Part shown: positions 35,048 to 44,235 of the stretch, piece by piece
Numbering within the stretch: position 1 is the stretch's first letter
Layout of the letters: each line of letters starts with the position of its first letter
Source: Candidatus Enterousia intestinigallinarum
GTDB lineage: Bacteria; Pseudomonadota; Alphaproteobacteria; Rs-D84
Assembly: GCA_944407095.1 (NCBI GenBank)
Contig: OX097180.1
Location: forward strand, 868,001-932,000
DNA length: 64,000 nucleotides
Direction of reading: 5' to 3'
The notes under the pieces: model-generated
What the model saw: the letters and a program-made list of their open reading frames with translations, nothing else
Database searches by the model: none
Told to the model about the DNA's origin: nothing
Position numbers and translations under genes: made by a program

Positions 35048-35878
35048 CTAGTCCACTGCAACTATAAAGATTTTCAGTTCGTTTGCGCGTTTGATAACCG
35101 CGTCACGGTCAACGACAAAGCACGTTTTTGTGTTTACCACAATCCCGCGCAGTTTTGCGGCCGCCACCGCGTTCACGGTATCAACACCGATTGCGGGGAT
35201 GTCGATTCTTAAATCCTGGCCGGGTTTGGTCATTTTTGCAAAAACCCCGCTGGGACGTTTATGGTTACGGCGCATTTCTACGACGCGTTCCAGCATTTTT
35301 GCGGTGCCTTCGGCGGCCTCGACCGCGATGACCTGTTTATCGACAACGACCGATGCGCCGATGTCCGCCGCACCGATAGTGTGTGATACGTCGATTGCAC
35401 GTTCTATGTCACGTGTGTCGCGCGATGTCGGTTTGGTTTTGGTTTGAACGCCGGCGTGTTGGAACGTCAGTTCCGGGGCCACATCCTGGGCCGCGACAAT
35501 TTCAAATCCACGTTTTTCCAGTGCCTTGTTTAATGCAACCGCCATTGAATCATACCCCCGTTGATGTTTCAAAATACTGAATAATAATCCGATAGACCAC
35601 CAGTCCGGTCTGATATCCGCCAAATTTGGATGCCCCAGTGCCCCGACAAATGTCAATTTGCGTATCCCGCGTTTGCGAAATTGGCGCACGGCGGGCCATC
35701 CGCCACCGGGACGTACCGCAATATCTGGATTCAGACGCGCATCATAAAATGGTTTCAGCCCAACAACATACACGTCCCAACCCGCCCGGCGCAGTGCGTC
35801 ACGCGTAAAAAACGGCAAATCCAGTGCGCCTGAAATCAGTGCGATTTTTTTATCAGATTTTTTTGTGTTTTTCTTCAT
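35048..35878 (-). CDS. lpxI: UDP-2,3-diacylglucosamine pyrophosphatase LpxI
   Basis: LpxI makes lipid X in the fourth step of lipid A synthesis and replaces LpxH in alphaproteobacteria. The 276-residue length and motifs fit the family: ISGALDLPFFTRDAL at the start, FVGALGHPNLADIRP, and RIDIPAIGVDTVNAVAAAKLRGI near the end. The chosen start is ATG at 35878. It is apart from the usual lpxA-lpxB-fabZ cluster. Confidence 0.88.
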   Translation of the reverse strand: MKKNTKKSDKKIALISGALDLPFFTRDALRRAGWDVYVVGLKPFYDARLNPDIAVRPGGGWPAVRQFRKRGIRKLTFVGALGHPNLADIRPDWWSIGLLFSILKHQRGYDSMAVALNKALEKRGFEIVAAQDVAPELTFQHAGVQTKTKPTSRDTRDIERAIDVSHTIGAADIGASVVVDKQVIAVEAAEGTAKMLERVVEMRRNHKRPSGVFAKMTKPGQDLRIDIPAIGVDTVNAVAAAKLRGIVVNTKTCFVVDRDAVIKRANELKIFIVAVD

Positions 35879-35966
35879 ATTTGCAATGGTACGAATAAAA
35901 CGGGCTGGAATCAAGTTTCAATTTATGTTAAACTTTAATTGATAATTATAGTTGGGTGTAAAAAAT

Positions 35967-36728
35967 ATGAAGAAAATATCATACCTGGGGATTTTGGCAG
36001 TATTGATTACCGCGCCGGCCACGGCCGCATACAGCGATGACCAATTCCGGTCAGAAGTGTTAGAGGGACTGGATCTGGTCGGCGCGCGCGCCAATGTGGA
36101 CAAGCCGGATGCCGCACCTGGTGAATTGGGACTGGACGTGTACCAGACCGCAGATGCCGGATATAATTCTGATATGCAGATGTTTATTCCGACGCGTATG
36201 TATTTGCGTGCGGGTGCGGGATTAAATCTGCCGTTCGCGACGGATTCGGCGCATCGCGGTGATGTCGCATACGACAGCGCGGGCAGCTGGACAACACAAA
36301 TCGGACTGGGGTGGAATCTGTCGTCCTATGTTCGTACCGAAATTGATTTCCAGGAATCCACATTTAACTTTTCTGACACCGATGACCAGGCGTCATACCA
36401 GACGGTTGGCGGTATGTTGTATTTCGATTTTGCACGTCGTTATGTCCAGACAGGTGACGTTACGTATCGTCGGCGTTTTGTTCCGTTTATGGGGCTGGGC
36501 GTGGCCGCGGGCGTCTATCAGTTTGACGGTGCCGGCGGTGCGGACGGCTTTGTTATTGCCGCGCCGCGTGCGACGTTGGGATTTAATGTAATGTTGAACG
36601 ATTTAATCGGTATTGACATTATGTATCAATACCAGATGATGATTGGTAACGGATTTGGTTGGGATGTTCGTGCCGGCGGCGTTGATAACATCAGTAATGT
36701 TATGGCGTCGTTCCGTGTGAACTTCTGA
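35967..36728 (+). CDS. Outer-membrane beta-barrel protein 1
   Basis: This 253-residue protein has signal peptide MKKISYLGILAVLITAPATA. A barrel of about eight alternating strands follows (MYLRAGAGLNLPF, SWTTQIGLGWNLS, FVPFMGLGVAAGVYQF), and it ends in VNF with a C-terminal phenylalanine as expected for Bam substrates. It is followed 20 bases later by a second barrel gene. No plug or peptidoglycan-binding domain is present. The function may be structural or adhesive. Confidence 0.75.
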   Translation: MKKISYLGILAVLITAPATAAYSDDQFRSEVLEGLDLVGARANVDKPDAAPGELGLDVYQTADAGYNSDMQMFIPTRMYLRAGAGLNLPFATDSAHRGDVAYDSAGSWTTQIGLGWNLSSYVRTEIDFQESTFNFSDTDDQASYQTVGGMLYFDFARRYVQTGDVTYRRRFVPFMGLGVAAGVYQFDGAGGADGFVIAAPRATLGFNVMLNDLIGIDIMYQYQMMIGNGFGWDVRAGGVDNISNVMASFRVNF

Positions 36729-36748
36729 TAATGATGGGGAATAAGAAA

Positions 36749-37396
36749 ATGAATTATAAAATTTTATTTGGCGTTTTGGGTCTGATGCCGATTGCGGCAA
36801 ATGCGGCGATTCCCTATCGGGTGGAACAAATTGAAATGCCGGTGGCGCAAAATGTGTCTGGCACGGACAGCCAGGCGTTGGCTCGTCTGCATCGGTTTTA
36901 TATCGGTGGCGCGTACGATTTTTCAATGTGGAATAACGGCGCGGATGACATTACGCGCATAGACGGCAAAAACACATCTTCGTTCGAAGTTGTTGCCGGT
37001 GTTCGCGCATTTGATATTTTCCGTATAGAGGCAAATTACTTGCGTACGTCCGCAAAGTGGGACGCGTTTGAACTGACGGGCGATACGGCGATGATAAACG
37101 CTATATTTGATGCGCGCATTGGCAATTTGTACAGATTGTTTTATAAACAGCGCCTGGTGCCGTATGTCGGCGTTGGTGCCGGTGTGTCGTGGAATTCGGC
37201 GGACGGGGTTGCAATAGAAAATAAAATTACGCCGGTTGCGGCCGCGCTGGCTGGTCTGTCGGTTGAATTGGGTGAATATTTCGCGTTGGATTTCGGATAC
37301 AGATATATGTATATGTTTTCGCCGAAGTTTGATGCCATATCAGATTTCGCGCCCGCCGCGCATCAGTTTCGTGTCGGCGCACGCGTACACTTTTAA
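36749..37396 (+). CDS. Outer-membrane beta-barrel protein 2
   Basis: This 215-residue barrel has signal peptide MNYKILFGVLGLMPIAANA. Its strands include FYIGGAYDFSMWN, FEVVAGVRAF, LVPYVGVGAGVSWNS and the terminal FRVGARVHF. The fold resembles the OmpA/OmpW-like eight-strand class. The preferred start at 36749 has GGGGAATAA upstream; an earlier ATG at 36734 is possible. It is probably co-transcribed with barrel 1. Confidence 0.72.
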   Translation: MNYKILFGVLGLMPIAANAAIPYRVEQIEMPVAQNVSGTDSQALARLHRFYIGGAYDFSMWNNGADDITRIDGKNTSSFEVVAGVRAFDIFRIEANYLRTSAKWDAFELTGDTAMINAIFDARIGNLYRLFYKQRLVPYVGVGAGVSWNSADGVAIENKITPVAAALAGLSVELGEYFALDFGYRYMYMFSPKFDAISDFAPAAHQFRVGARVHF

Positions 37397-37402
37397 TACA
37401 AT

Positions 37403-38335
37403 ATGAAAACCTGTCCGTTTTTTGGTGTTTGTGGTGGCTGCAAGTTTGATTTTGCGGCCCCAGATTATCGTGAAAAAAAACTGCGGGAAATTTCATCGCT
37501 GCCGTTGACGGGCGATGCGGTATGGACGGATGTCGGAACACGGCGTCGCGCGGATTTTGCATTTGCAGACGGAGCGTTTGGGTTTTATCAGCATCGGTCT
37601 AAAAATATAGTTCCCGTGCAGATGTGTCCACTGTTGCGGCCGGAAATAAACGCATTGTTGCCGGCCTTGCGTGCGTTGCCGTGGGGCGGGGCGGGGTCGT
37701 GCCTGGTTACGGTTTGTGATAATGGCATAGATATTTCCATAGATGCAAATGTGCCGTATTTTTCGTCTGATTTTCGGGCGGCGGCGGAACGCTTGCAAAA
37801 TGTTATTCGGGTTACTTGGGGTGGGCGTACGGTTATGATGCGTGCCACACCGACGGTGACGTTTAACGGTCATACGGTTGAATTTCCACCAAATGCATTT
37901 TTACAGCCGACCGTCCCCAGTGAACGTGCGTTGCGTGATATGGTGGTTGATGCGGCACGTTCCGCGCGTCGTGTGGCGGATTTGTTTTGTGGGCTGGGGA
38001 ATTTTACGTTTGCGCTGAATGCCGACGGATTTGATATTGCGGGTACCGGTACGCGGCGCGACCTGAATACACACCCGCTGACAGTTGGGATGTTGGCGCA
38101 ATATGATTGCGTTGTTATGGATCCGCCACGTGCCGGTGCCTATGCCCAGTGCAAAGTATTGGCAAACAGTAATGTGTCACGTATAATTTATGTATCGTGT
38201 AATCCGGCAACGTGGCGGCGTGATGCAAATGTTTTACAGCGCGGCGGATACGAATTAAAAACATTGATTCCAGTCGACCAGTTTGTTGGCAGCGCGCATT
38301 GGGAACTGTTTTCCATATTTGACCGCGCGGCATAG
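37403..38335 (+). CDS. TrmA/RlmC-like RNA (uracil-5)-methyltransferase, shortened
   Basis: The 310-residue chain has the Fe-S motif CPFFGVCGGC at the N-terminus with a fourth cysteine in QMCPLL. SAM motif I is FCGLGNFT, followed by DPPRAGA and the catalytic SCNPAT. Only about 37 residues separate motif I from DPPRAG, where relatives have about 70-80. The usual acidic ribose-binding residue region is therefore missing, and there is no TRAM domain. It may be an inactive or altered enzyme. It starts 6 bases after barrel gene 2. Confidence 0.75.
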   Translation: MKTCPFFGVCGGCKFDFAAPDYREKKLREISSLPLTGDAVWTDVGTRRRADFAFADGAFGFYQHRSKNIVPVQMCPLLRPEINALLPALRALPWGGAGSCLVTVCDNGIDISIDANVPYFSSDFRAAAERLQNVIRVTWGGRTVMMRATPTVTFNGHTVEFPPNAFLQPTVPSERALRDMVVDAARSARRVADLFCGLGNFTFALNADGFDIAGTGTRRDLNTHPLTVGMLAQYDCVVMDPPRAGAYAQCKVLANSNVSRIIYVSCNPATWRRDANVLQRGGYELKTLIPVDQFVGSAHWELFSIFDRAA

Positions 38336-38338
38336 TCG

Positions 38339-38602
38339 TCATCGTATCACGGCGCTTTTTATCAGTGCGACGTCGTCGCGTATAGTGTCTATTTTAATTT
38401 GTAATTGACCGATTCCAGTTTCCAAAATAGTTGTTCTGTTTTCCAGTGCGGTTATACGGCTGTCCGCCCGCGCCAGGTCGTCCAAAGACGAATCCTGGCG
38501 CGCGGCCCAATATATGACACCCGCAATAAATGCAATTAAAAACCAACTGTTACGCAGAAAGTCCACCAGTCCCATTACACTTTTTGATTGCGCTGTCATC
38601 AC
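38339..38602 (-). CDS. Phage-cluster membrane/coiled-coil protein
   Basis: This 87-residue protein has one membrane segment (about 20-36) and a heptad-rich C-terminal half (SRITALENRTTILETGIGQLQ). Such proteins occur at the distal end of podovirus packaging modules and near lysis genes. It overlaps the preceding 63-residue gene (ATGA) and is the last gene of the structural cluster. Function not assigned. Confidence 0.6.
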   Translation of the reverse strand: MMTAQSKSVMGLVDFLRNSWFLIAFIAGVIYWAARQDSSLDDLARADSRITALENRTTILETGIGQLQIKIDTIRDDVALIKSAVIR

Positions 38603-38790
38603 TTTCCCCGTTCAATAAGGTTTTCAATCTGATGCACCAGGGCGCGTTGGGCTTCCAGTCCGCGCAGTTCTGCGTCCGTTGCGTTCGCCCCCAGTACGCG
38701 TTCTATTGTTATCTGGCGCAGGTGGCGCATAACCGCCGCCCCCGCGGCCGTTGAAAATGTGCGTGCATAGTTTTGTTCTATATCTTTCAT
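38599..38790 (-). CDS. Small phage protein, Bbp19-like
   Basis: This 63-residue helical protein (FSTAAGAAVMRHLRQITIE then GLEAQRALVHQIENLIERG) resembles small Bbp19-type proteins encoded next to portal genes in podoviruses. It lies 13 bases after the portal gene and overlaps the next ORF by four bases. Its role in the virion is unknown. Confidence 0.6.
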   Translation of the reverse strand: MKDIEQNYARTFSTAAGAAVMRHLRQITIERVLGANATDAELRGLEAQRALVHQIENLIERGK

Positions 38791-38803
38791 AATTTCGCCC
38801 CCG

Positions 38804-40027
38804 TTATATCAGTGTTTCTGCCATTGCCATTTGTGCAATCGGCGCAATGTATTTCAGTTCTGCATCACTGTGCAGCGATATTTTGTCTATCACCCCGCGG
38901 CGGGACAGAATCTGCAGTCCGCGTTCAACCAGCGGTCTGATAAATTCGTGCAACAGTCGCCCGTATGTCGCGCCCAGTATTCGCATCATATCCGCATTAC
39001 GCGCCATTATTTCTGTTGCGGTCATTTCTTTTTCACTCAACAGACCCAACCTGTCCGCCAGTAATGCGTGGCGTATCCGGTCGCGCAGGTCTTTTAATAT
39101 AATTTGTGATACGTCAAAGTTTGCCCCGGATGTCAGTGGTGTCAGGCCCGATGAACCAACTGCCTTTGGTATAATTGCGCCCGGCGTCAGATTTATATTT
39201 GCCAGATTTATGACACCATCGTCGTCGGCCTGCCATATGCCGGAAACGGCAATCGTTGCATTTTTCAGAACCAATTCGACAACCTTGTTCACTGTCTTTA
39301 TATCGGGCAGGGCGCGCAACACCGGCCCGCGTCCGTATTGTTCACCACTGGCCACGGCCCATCGAAATATGATATATGGGTTTGTTTCAAATGTTCCACG
39401 TGCGACAATATTGTTTTCTATGTCGCCGCCCACATCCAGCCACGCCGTAAATTCCGTTCCGACCAGTGATTGTACCAGTGTCAATGGCGTTTCTGGATTG
39501 TTGCGTATTGTATCGCGTAAATCCGCCGGCGGCGTCCAGGCGGGATATTTTGCCAAAACTTCGCGTGCCGGCATAGTTGCCGTATGAAATACCGCATCAT
39601 TCAAAATAGCAATGTCGCGCATAGGAATAGCAGTGAACGAAAATGCGGATGCCGCGCCAATCGGATTTTCCGCCATAAACAAACACGCCGTGCCCAGTAC
39701 GATTAAATCCATATAGCATTGGTGTATGGTGGTGTAAAAGTTGGAATCGTTCAAATTCGCACGCAATGCCGCCGTCGCCGTTGTGGCGTCGGGCGAATCC
39801 GCACTTTCTGGCACCAGCGATATCCACAGCGATTCCGGCGGTGTCAGCAGCGAATAAATCGACGCGGCCAGATTGTCCGCCGCATCGGCGGCCGTTGCGT
39901 CAAACAGCGTCGCCGCATCGTCATCACTGCGTGGAAAAGTATATCGCAATGCACTGTCCCAGCGGGTAATCCACGGTGTACGTAAATCCATTGCGCGACG
40001 GTACATTTGTTGCAGGTCTTGTTTCAT
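38804..40027 (-). CDS. Podovirus-type portal (head-tail connector) protein
   Basis: This 407-residue protein forms the dodecameric DNA channel at the capsid vertex in related phages. The N-terminus LRTPWITRWDSALRYTFPRS, the segment LAASIYSLLTPPESLWISL and the late RHALLADRLGLLSEKEMTATEI are typical of T7-gp8-like connectors. It is shorter than the usual 500 or more residues, mainly at the C-terminus. It follows the terminase nuclease half by 26 bases, as portal follows terminase in intact phages. Confidence 0.8.
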   Translation of the reverse strand: MKQDLQQMYRRAMDLRTPWITRWDSALRYTFPRSDDDAATLFDATAADAADNLAASIYSLLTPPESLWISLVPESADSPDATTATAALRANLNDSNFYTTIHQCYMDLIVLGTACLFMAENPIGAASAFSFTAIPMRDIAILNDAVFHTATMPAREVLAKYPAWTPPADLRDTIRNNPETPLTLVQSLVGTEFTAWLDVGGDIENNIVARGTFETNPYIIFRWAVASGEQYGRGPVLRALPDIKTVNKVVELVLKNATIAVSGIWQADDDGVINLANINLTPGAIIPKAVGSSGLTPLTSGANFDVSQIILKDLRDRIRHALLADRLGLLSEKEMTATEIMARNADMMRILGATYGRLLHEFIRPLVERGLQILSRRGVIDKISLHSDAELKYIAPIAQMAMAETLI

Positions 40028-40053
40028 AATAAATTGCTCCCTTGGTTTTTTGG

Positions 40054-40902
40054 TTATATTCTGAAATCTGTGTTTGCGTTAAATGCGCGTGGTGCGTGCG
40101 ATGTCGGATGAACGGGTACGGGCGTGGCGCAAATCGCGCCGGCCAGTGCATCCAGTCCGTCATCGTGCGTCGTGCCCCCAATCGGCGTCCAGCCCAGCAT
40201 TTCCGCAATCAGTGGTGTTGATTGAATCCGCCGGTGCGCATACAGTCGCCCAGACGTCAGTATTGGTTCAATCGCGTCCAGAATTCTTGATTCTTTGTTT
40301 TTATGATTTGTAACTTGTTGAATACTGATTGAAAACGCGCGCCGTGTGGCGGCCACCCGCATAATTTCGGGCAGTGCGTTTCCAATGCCGTTTGTTTCTA
40401 TGCATATCCGGCGCAGTCCGCATCGTGACATAAAATCCAGAATTGTTTCGCATTGCCGTGCCAGTGGGTGGACTTCGTCATCTGCCACAACCAGGTATAA
40501 AGCATCGTGCACAAATATCCGGCGCATTTTGTCATCGCGATAAATCAGAACGCATACACTGCCGTCGGATTTTTTTCGTCCCGTGGACGGGTCCCAGTAC
40601 AGTGCCGCCCCCGTAATTTTGTTGTCGCCGATGGTTGCGCTGTGTGCGTTGAATTCTGCATCATACAGTGCCAGTGCATCCGGATCCAAACGTGCACGCA
40701 TAGGTGCGATGTATTCCAGCATCATTTGCGCCGAAAAGTATCGTTCGCCCACGGCGGCGCGCAGTTCTGATATGCGTGATTCTGGAAACAATTCAGGCCA
40801 CGCAGGCGTGCCGTCGGCGGAAACTATTGGTATTTTTAATTCGCGATATCCGCGTAAAAAAGGCGTTGAAAAACTGAAATTTTTATATACCATATCTGAC
40901 AT
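40054..40902 (-). CDS. Large terminase, C-terminal nuclease half
   Basis: This 282-residue ORF corresponds to the second half of a T7-type large terminase: FLRGYRELKIPI, then ALYWDPSTGRKKSDG of the RNase-H-like nuclease and a final THDDGLDALAGAI acidic cluster. No ATPase motif is present; that half is at 44229-44834 in the same orientation. The start is inferred at 40902, where AGGGG lies eight bases upstream inside the dnaB coding region. This ATG and the dnaB ATG share two bases on opposite strands. It may be a pseudogene fragment or a functional split subunit. Confidence 0.75.
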   Translation of the reverse strand: MSDMVYKNFSFSTPFLRGYRELKIPIVSADGTPAWPELFPESRISELRAAVGERYFSAQMMLEYIAPMRARLDPDALALYDAEFNAHSATIGDNKITGAALYWDPSTGRKKSDGSVCVLIYRDDKMRRIFVHDALYLVVADDEVHPLARQCETILDFMSRCGLRRICIETNGIGNALPEIMRVAATRRAFSISIQQVTNHKNKESRILDAIEPILTSGRLYAHRRIQSTPLIAEMLGWTPIGGTTHDDGLDALAGAICATPVPVHPTSHAPRAFNANTDFRI

Positions 40903-42460
40903 GGACTTTACCCCTAAAACATTGCCGACTAATCTGGAGGCCGAACAGGCCGTCCTGGCCGCGGTATTGATGAACAACCGCGCGTTGGAACGGGTGTCTG
41001 AATTTTTGCGTGCGGAACATTTTTCGCATCCCGCGCACCAGGAAATTTACAAATTGGCCGAACGTCAGTTCGCGGCCGGAATTCCATTTGATATCATTAC
41101 CGCCAAAAATTATCTGGATCAACAGGGTGTGTTGGAATCTGTTGGCGGCGTGGATTATTTGACTCAACTGGCATCGGCGGGCGCGACGGTTGTAAATGTT
41201 GAACAGTATGGCCGTATTGTTTATGAAAACGCAATGCGTCGCGAATTGATAAATTTGGGCCAGTCCATAACCGATGCCGCATTTGTCGAAGATTTGGACA
41301 ATCCCGTATCGGCACAAATTGAAACGGCGGAACAGAAACTGTTTGAAATGGCGTCGGCCGGCGTTTCAGAACGCGAGGTTGCCTCAATCGGCACCGCATT
41401 ACAGGACGCATTGAAAGAGGCCGAAATCGCATACAAGGCCGACGGCCAGTTGTCGGGTCTGACAACCGGATTGACCGCGTTGGACAAATCAATCAGTGGT
41501 CTGCACCATTCCGATTTGATTATCATCGCGGGGCGTCCGGCGATGGGTAAGACAACGCTGGCGATGAACATTGCGTTCAACGCGGCAAACGCAATTCACT
41601 ATGGCCGTGCGAACGAACGGTACAAGGGCGCGGTGGTATTTTTCAGCTTGGAAATGTCAAAATCCCAACTGGCGGCGCGTGTTTTGTCGTCTCAGTCAAA
41701 GATACCCGCATCCGCAATGCGCGAAGGGTCACTGACGGACGAAGATTTTCTGAAAATGTCCCAATATGCCGATGCGATTGGTCGTGTGCCGCTGTTTATC
41801 GACGACACGCCCGGAATGTCGGTTCCGATGATACGCACACGTGCGCGTCGTCTGGCACGCAAGTGTGGTGGAATCGCATTGATTGTAATTGACTATCTGC
41901 AACTGATGACGTCGCCCGGCGGCCGGAACAAGGACAATCGTGTCCAGGAAATTTCCGAAATCACCCGCGGATTAAAAATGCTGGCCAAGGAATTGGATGT
42001 TCCCGTAATTGCACTGTCACAGTTGTCGCGCAGTGTTGAATCCCGTGATGACAAGCGCCCGCAGTTATCAGACCTGCGTGAATCCGGGTCTATTGAACAG
42101 GACGCCGACATTGTTATGTTCACATACCGCGAAGAATATTATCTGGACAATCGCGATCCGTCGCAGCGTATATCCGGTAACGCCAATGACAAGATAATCG
42201 AAAGTTACCAGCGGCGCCTGGAACGTGCGCGTGGCAAGGCGGACGTCATCATCGGTAAAAACCGTCACGGTCGTCCGGAAACGGTTCGTATGGCGTTCTT
42301 TGGCGATTATAGTTTGTTTGACAATCTGGACGAATCCGCGGCGCGTGGTGAAAATGATTTTGGCGCGTCATCCGCTCCGATGCCCGATGTCGACAATGGT
42401 GGCGATTTGGCACCAACGCCGATTGACGCCGATGCAATACCGGACGATATGCCGATATAA
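40901..42460 (+). CDS. dnaB: Replicative DNA helicase DnaB
   Basis: DnaB is the hexameric 5'-3' helicase of the replication fork. The 519-residue product has the N-terminal DnaG-binding domain (NLEAEQAVLAAVLMNNRAL), Walker A GRPAMGKT at about 211-218, the LIVIDYLQLM Walker B, and the late KNRHGRPETV motif. It resembles chromosomal alphaproteobacterial DnaB more than phage helicases. Its start codon lies at the broken edge of the terminase gene and no clear Shine-Dalgarno site is seen. A 24-residue-spaced acidic C-terminal tail follows the helicase domain. Confidence 0.92.
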   Translation: MDFTPKTLPTNLEAEQAVLAAVLMNNRALERVSEFLRAEHFSHPAHQEIYKLAERQFAAGIPFDIITAKNYLDQQGVLESVGGVDYLTQLASAGATVVNVEQYGRIVYENAMRRELINLGQSITDAAFVEDLDNPVSAQIETAEQKLFEMASAGVSEREVASIGTALQDALKEAEIAYKADGQLSGLTTGLTALDKSISGLHHSDLIIIAGRPAMGKTTLAMNIAFNAANAIHYGRANERYKGAVVFFSLEMSKSQLAARVLSSQSKIPASAMREGSLTDEDFLKMSQYADAIGRVPLFIDDTPGMSVPMIRTRARRLARKCGGIALIVIDYLQLMTSPGGRNKDNRVQEISEITRGLKMLAKELDVPVIALSQLSRSVESRDDKRPQLSDLRESGSIEQDADIVMFTYREEYYLDNRDPSQRISGNANDKIIESYQRRLERARGKADVIIGKNRHGRPETVRMAFFGDYSLFDNLDESAARGENDFGASSAPMPDVDNGGDLAPTPIDADAIPDDMPI

Positions 42461-42472
42461 GCAATTTTGTGC

Positions 42473-42509
42473 TTGCCAAACTTCTTAAAATTGACTAAAA
42501 TTTTGTCAA
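42473..42509 (+). promoter_or_regulatory. Promoter and palindromic operator of the double-HTH regulator
   Basis: TTGCCA (42473-42478), a 17-bp spacer and TAAAAT (42496-42501) precede the regulator. The near-palindrome TTGAC-N9-GTCAA (42491-42509) covers the -10 element, so a bound repressor would block transcription. Half-sites of the same sequence flank the late promoter at 50739-50754. Confidence 0.55.
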
Positions 42510-42530
42510 GAAAATCCAAGGAGATTGACG

Positions 42531-43535
42531 ATGGCGCAAGAAGAAATAATTTTCCCAAACAATATTCGAAACATACGTCTGGCCAATGGTATGAAGATGA
42601 CCGAACTGGCGCGCCAGGCAAATCTGTCACTGTCGGCGGTTTCAAAAATTGAAAAGGGCGTGCGTCGTCTGAATCAAAAACAGTTGCTGAATATATGCAA
42701 CATCCTGGGGTGCAAACTGTCCGATATTTTTATCAAGGAATCGGACGAGGTTGCTGACCAATGGCAAAGTGAAATCAAACGTCGTCTGAATGATAATGAA
42801 GACAGCGGTCTGAAAATATTCGGCAGTGGCCTGCGCAAGATTCGCCAGCAGTCGGGTAAAACCATTGCTCAGGCGGCCAAGGACGCAGGTATGACATTAT
42901 CTGTTTATCATAAGATAGAAGTTGGCCAACGTGAAATTTATCAAAATGAAATCGAACCGTTGGCAAAATCATTTGCATATACGGCTGAAACACTGTTTGA
43001 TAAAATTGCAACATTGTACAAATCTGGCGAACTGAATAAACAAATAAACAAGGTCAAAGAACGTGTAAAATCCGTTCTGGTTCCTGGCAATCCGATGTCT
43101 GGCATTGACCACAGCAGTTTATATGGCGCCAAACTGTACGACAGCGCGCGTAAAAAATTGGTGCCGGTATTCGGTGTGCCGTCGGGGCGCGCGATTGCGT
43201 TCAAGAAATCTGACAAAACGATGATTGTTGCACCTATGCCATTGGAGGGACACAAGGGTATTTATGCCGTGCGTCCAAATTCCAAACGTTTGGGCGGATA
43301 TATTCCGGAACACGCGTATGTATTTGCGGATGCGGACACGCCGGCGTCGGTTGGTGATTTGGCGGTGTGTATTGATGCGGATTTTAACACGTTGGATTCA
43401 AACGATACCGCAACTGCACAAATCGTCAGTGTTCGTTCGGATTCCCGTGGCAAGGTGTACGGTCAGATTTCTGCACCCGAAGAAAAGATTATCGGCAAAA
43501 CAATGCATCGCGTTGTTATGATTGTTATGGAATAA
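42531..43535 (+). CDS. Double-HTH regulator with S24-like C-terminal domain
   Basis: This 334-residue regulator has two Cro/C1-type helix-turn-helix domains: residues about 12-65 (MTELARQANLSLSAVSKIEK) and 98-155 (KTIAQAAKDAGMTLSVYHKIE). A C-terminal region of about 120 residues with VPSGRAIAFKKSDKTMIVAP, AVCIDADFNTLDS and IIGKTMHRVVMIVM resembles the beta-rich fold of S24/LexA-cI proteins. The serine-lysine catalytic pair is not obvious, so self-cleavage is uncertain. AAGGAG precedes the ATG. It may repress itself and the neighbouring phage-like operon. Confidence 0.8.
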   Translation: MAQEEIIFPNNIRNIRLANGMKMTELARQANLSLSAVSKIEKGVRRLNQKQLLNICNILGCKLSDIFIKESDEVADQWQSEIKRRLNDNEDSGLKIFGSGLRKIRQQSGKTIAQAAKDAGMTLSVYHKIEVGQREIYQNEIEPLAKSFAYTAETLFDKIATLYKSGELNKQINKVKERVKSVLVPGNPMSGIDHSSLYGAKLYDSARKKLVPVFGVPSGRAIAFKKSDKTMIVAPMPLEGHKGIYAVRPNSKRLGGYIPEHAYVFADADTPASVGDLAVCIDADFNTLDSNDTATAQIVSVRSDSRGKVYGQISAPEEKIIGKTMHRVVMIVME

Positions 43536-43557
43536 TCCAAATGGTGGAGGGGGCACA

Positions 43558-44235
43558 ATGAAAGCAAAAGCCAGCGTAGTCGCACAAAAACTGTTAAACC
43601 TGTATCGCCAGGAACACGTCATCTTTGGCGGCTGGGCGGCAGTGAATCGTGTCTTTGTTGACGAAGCGGATGCCGACGTTCTGCGTGCGTTGCGTGAATT
43701 ACCCACGGGTAAGATGCTGATACGACACATTGAAAATTTGCGCAGTGGCAAAACCCCAATGGATTCGATTGAACGCGAATTATTGCCGTATGGCGGTATG
43801 ATGGCGGAAACCATTGCAACTGTTCCATTGACACCCGATGAGTGGGCGGAGTTAGAGGCCGGCATAGACGCGTTCACCACCGACCAGGATGGCCTGGATC
43901 GTATTCAGCAGTTGGGCGTTATAAAAAAGTTTGGCGATCAATGGTTGGTTGCAATTCGTGCGGCGTTGTCGTCGCGTCCCGACCTGTTGGAAAAATGGTC
44001 GGTTGTGAATAAAACATACCGCGCGTATTATTTATGGAAGGTTGCCAGTGATATGCTGAACCAGCCGCTGTCCGAACGCGCCCGTGCCCAGTTACAGGTT
44101 GATATGCCCGAATACGAAACATATCTGCCAATGTTTGGTGATGCAGGTACGGAACTGTTGGAAAAACTGCGTTCGTTTATTTCAACGATGAAGAACCCTA
44201 TTGACGACAGTGGTAACGACGGACTGAATTATTGA
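43558..44235 (+). CDS. Unknown protein downstream of the double-HTH regulator
   Basis: This 225-residue, probably cytoplasmic and mostly helical protein contains IFGGWAAVNRVFVDEAD, TVPLTPDEWAELEAGIDAF and MPEYETYLPMFGDAG. I recognise no family. GGAGGGGG lies before the ATG, 22 bases after the regulator stop, so the two are co-transcribed. Its 3' end overlaps the stop of the terminase ATPase half on the other strand by seven bases, which places the right end of the inserted block here. Confidence 0.6.
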   Translation: MKAKASVVAQKLLNLYRQEHVIFGGWAAVNRVFVDEADADVLRALRELPTGKMLIRHIENLRSGKTPMDSIERELLPYGGMMAETIATVPLTPDEWAELEAGIDAFTTDQDGLDRIQQLGVIKKFGDQWLVAIRAALSSRPDLLEKWSVVNKTYRAYYLWKVASDMLNQPLSERARAQLQVDMPEYETYLPMFGDAGTELLEKLRSFISTMKNPIDDSGNDGLNY

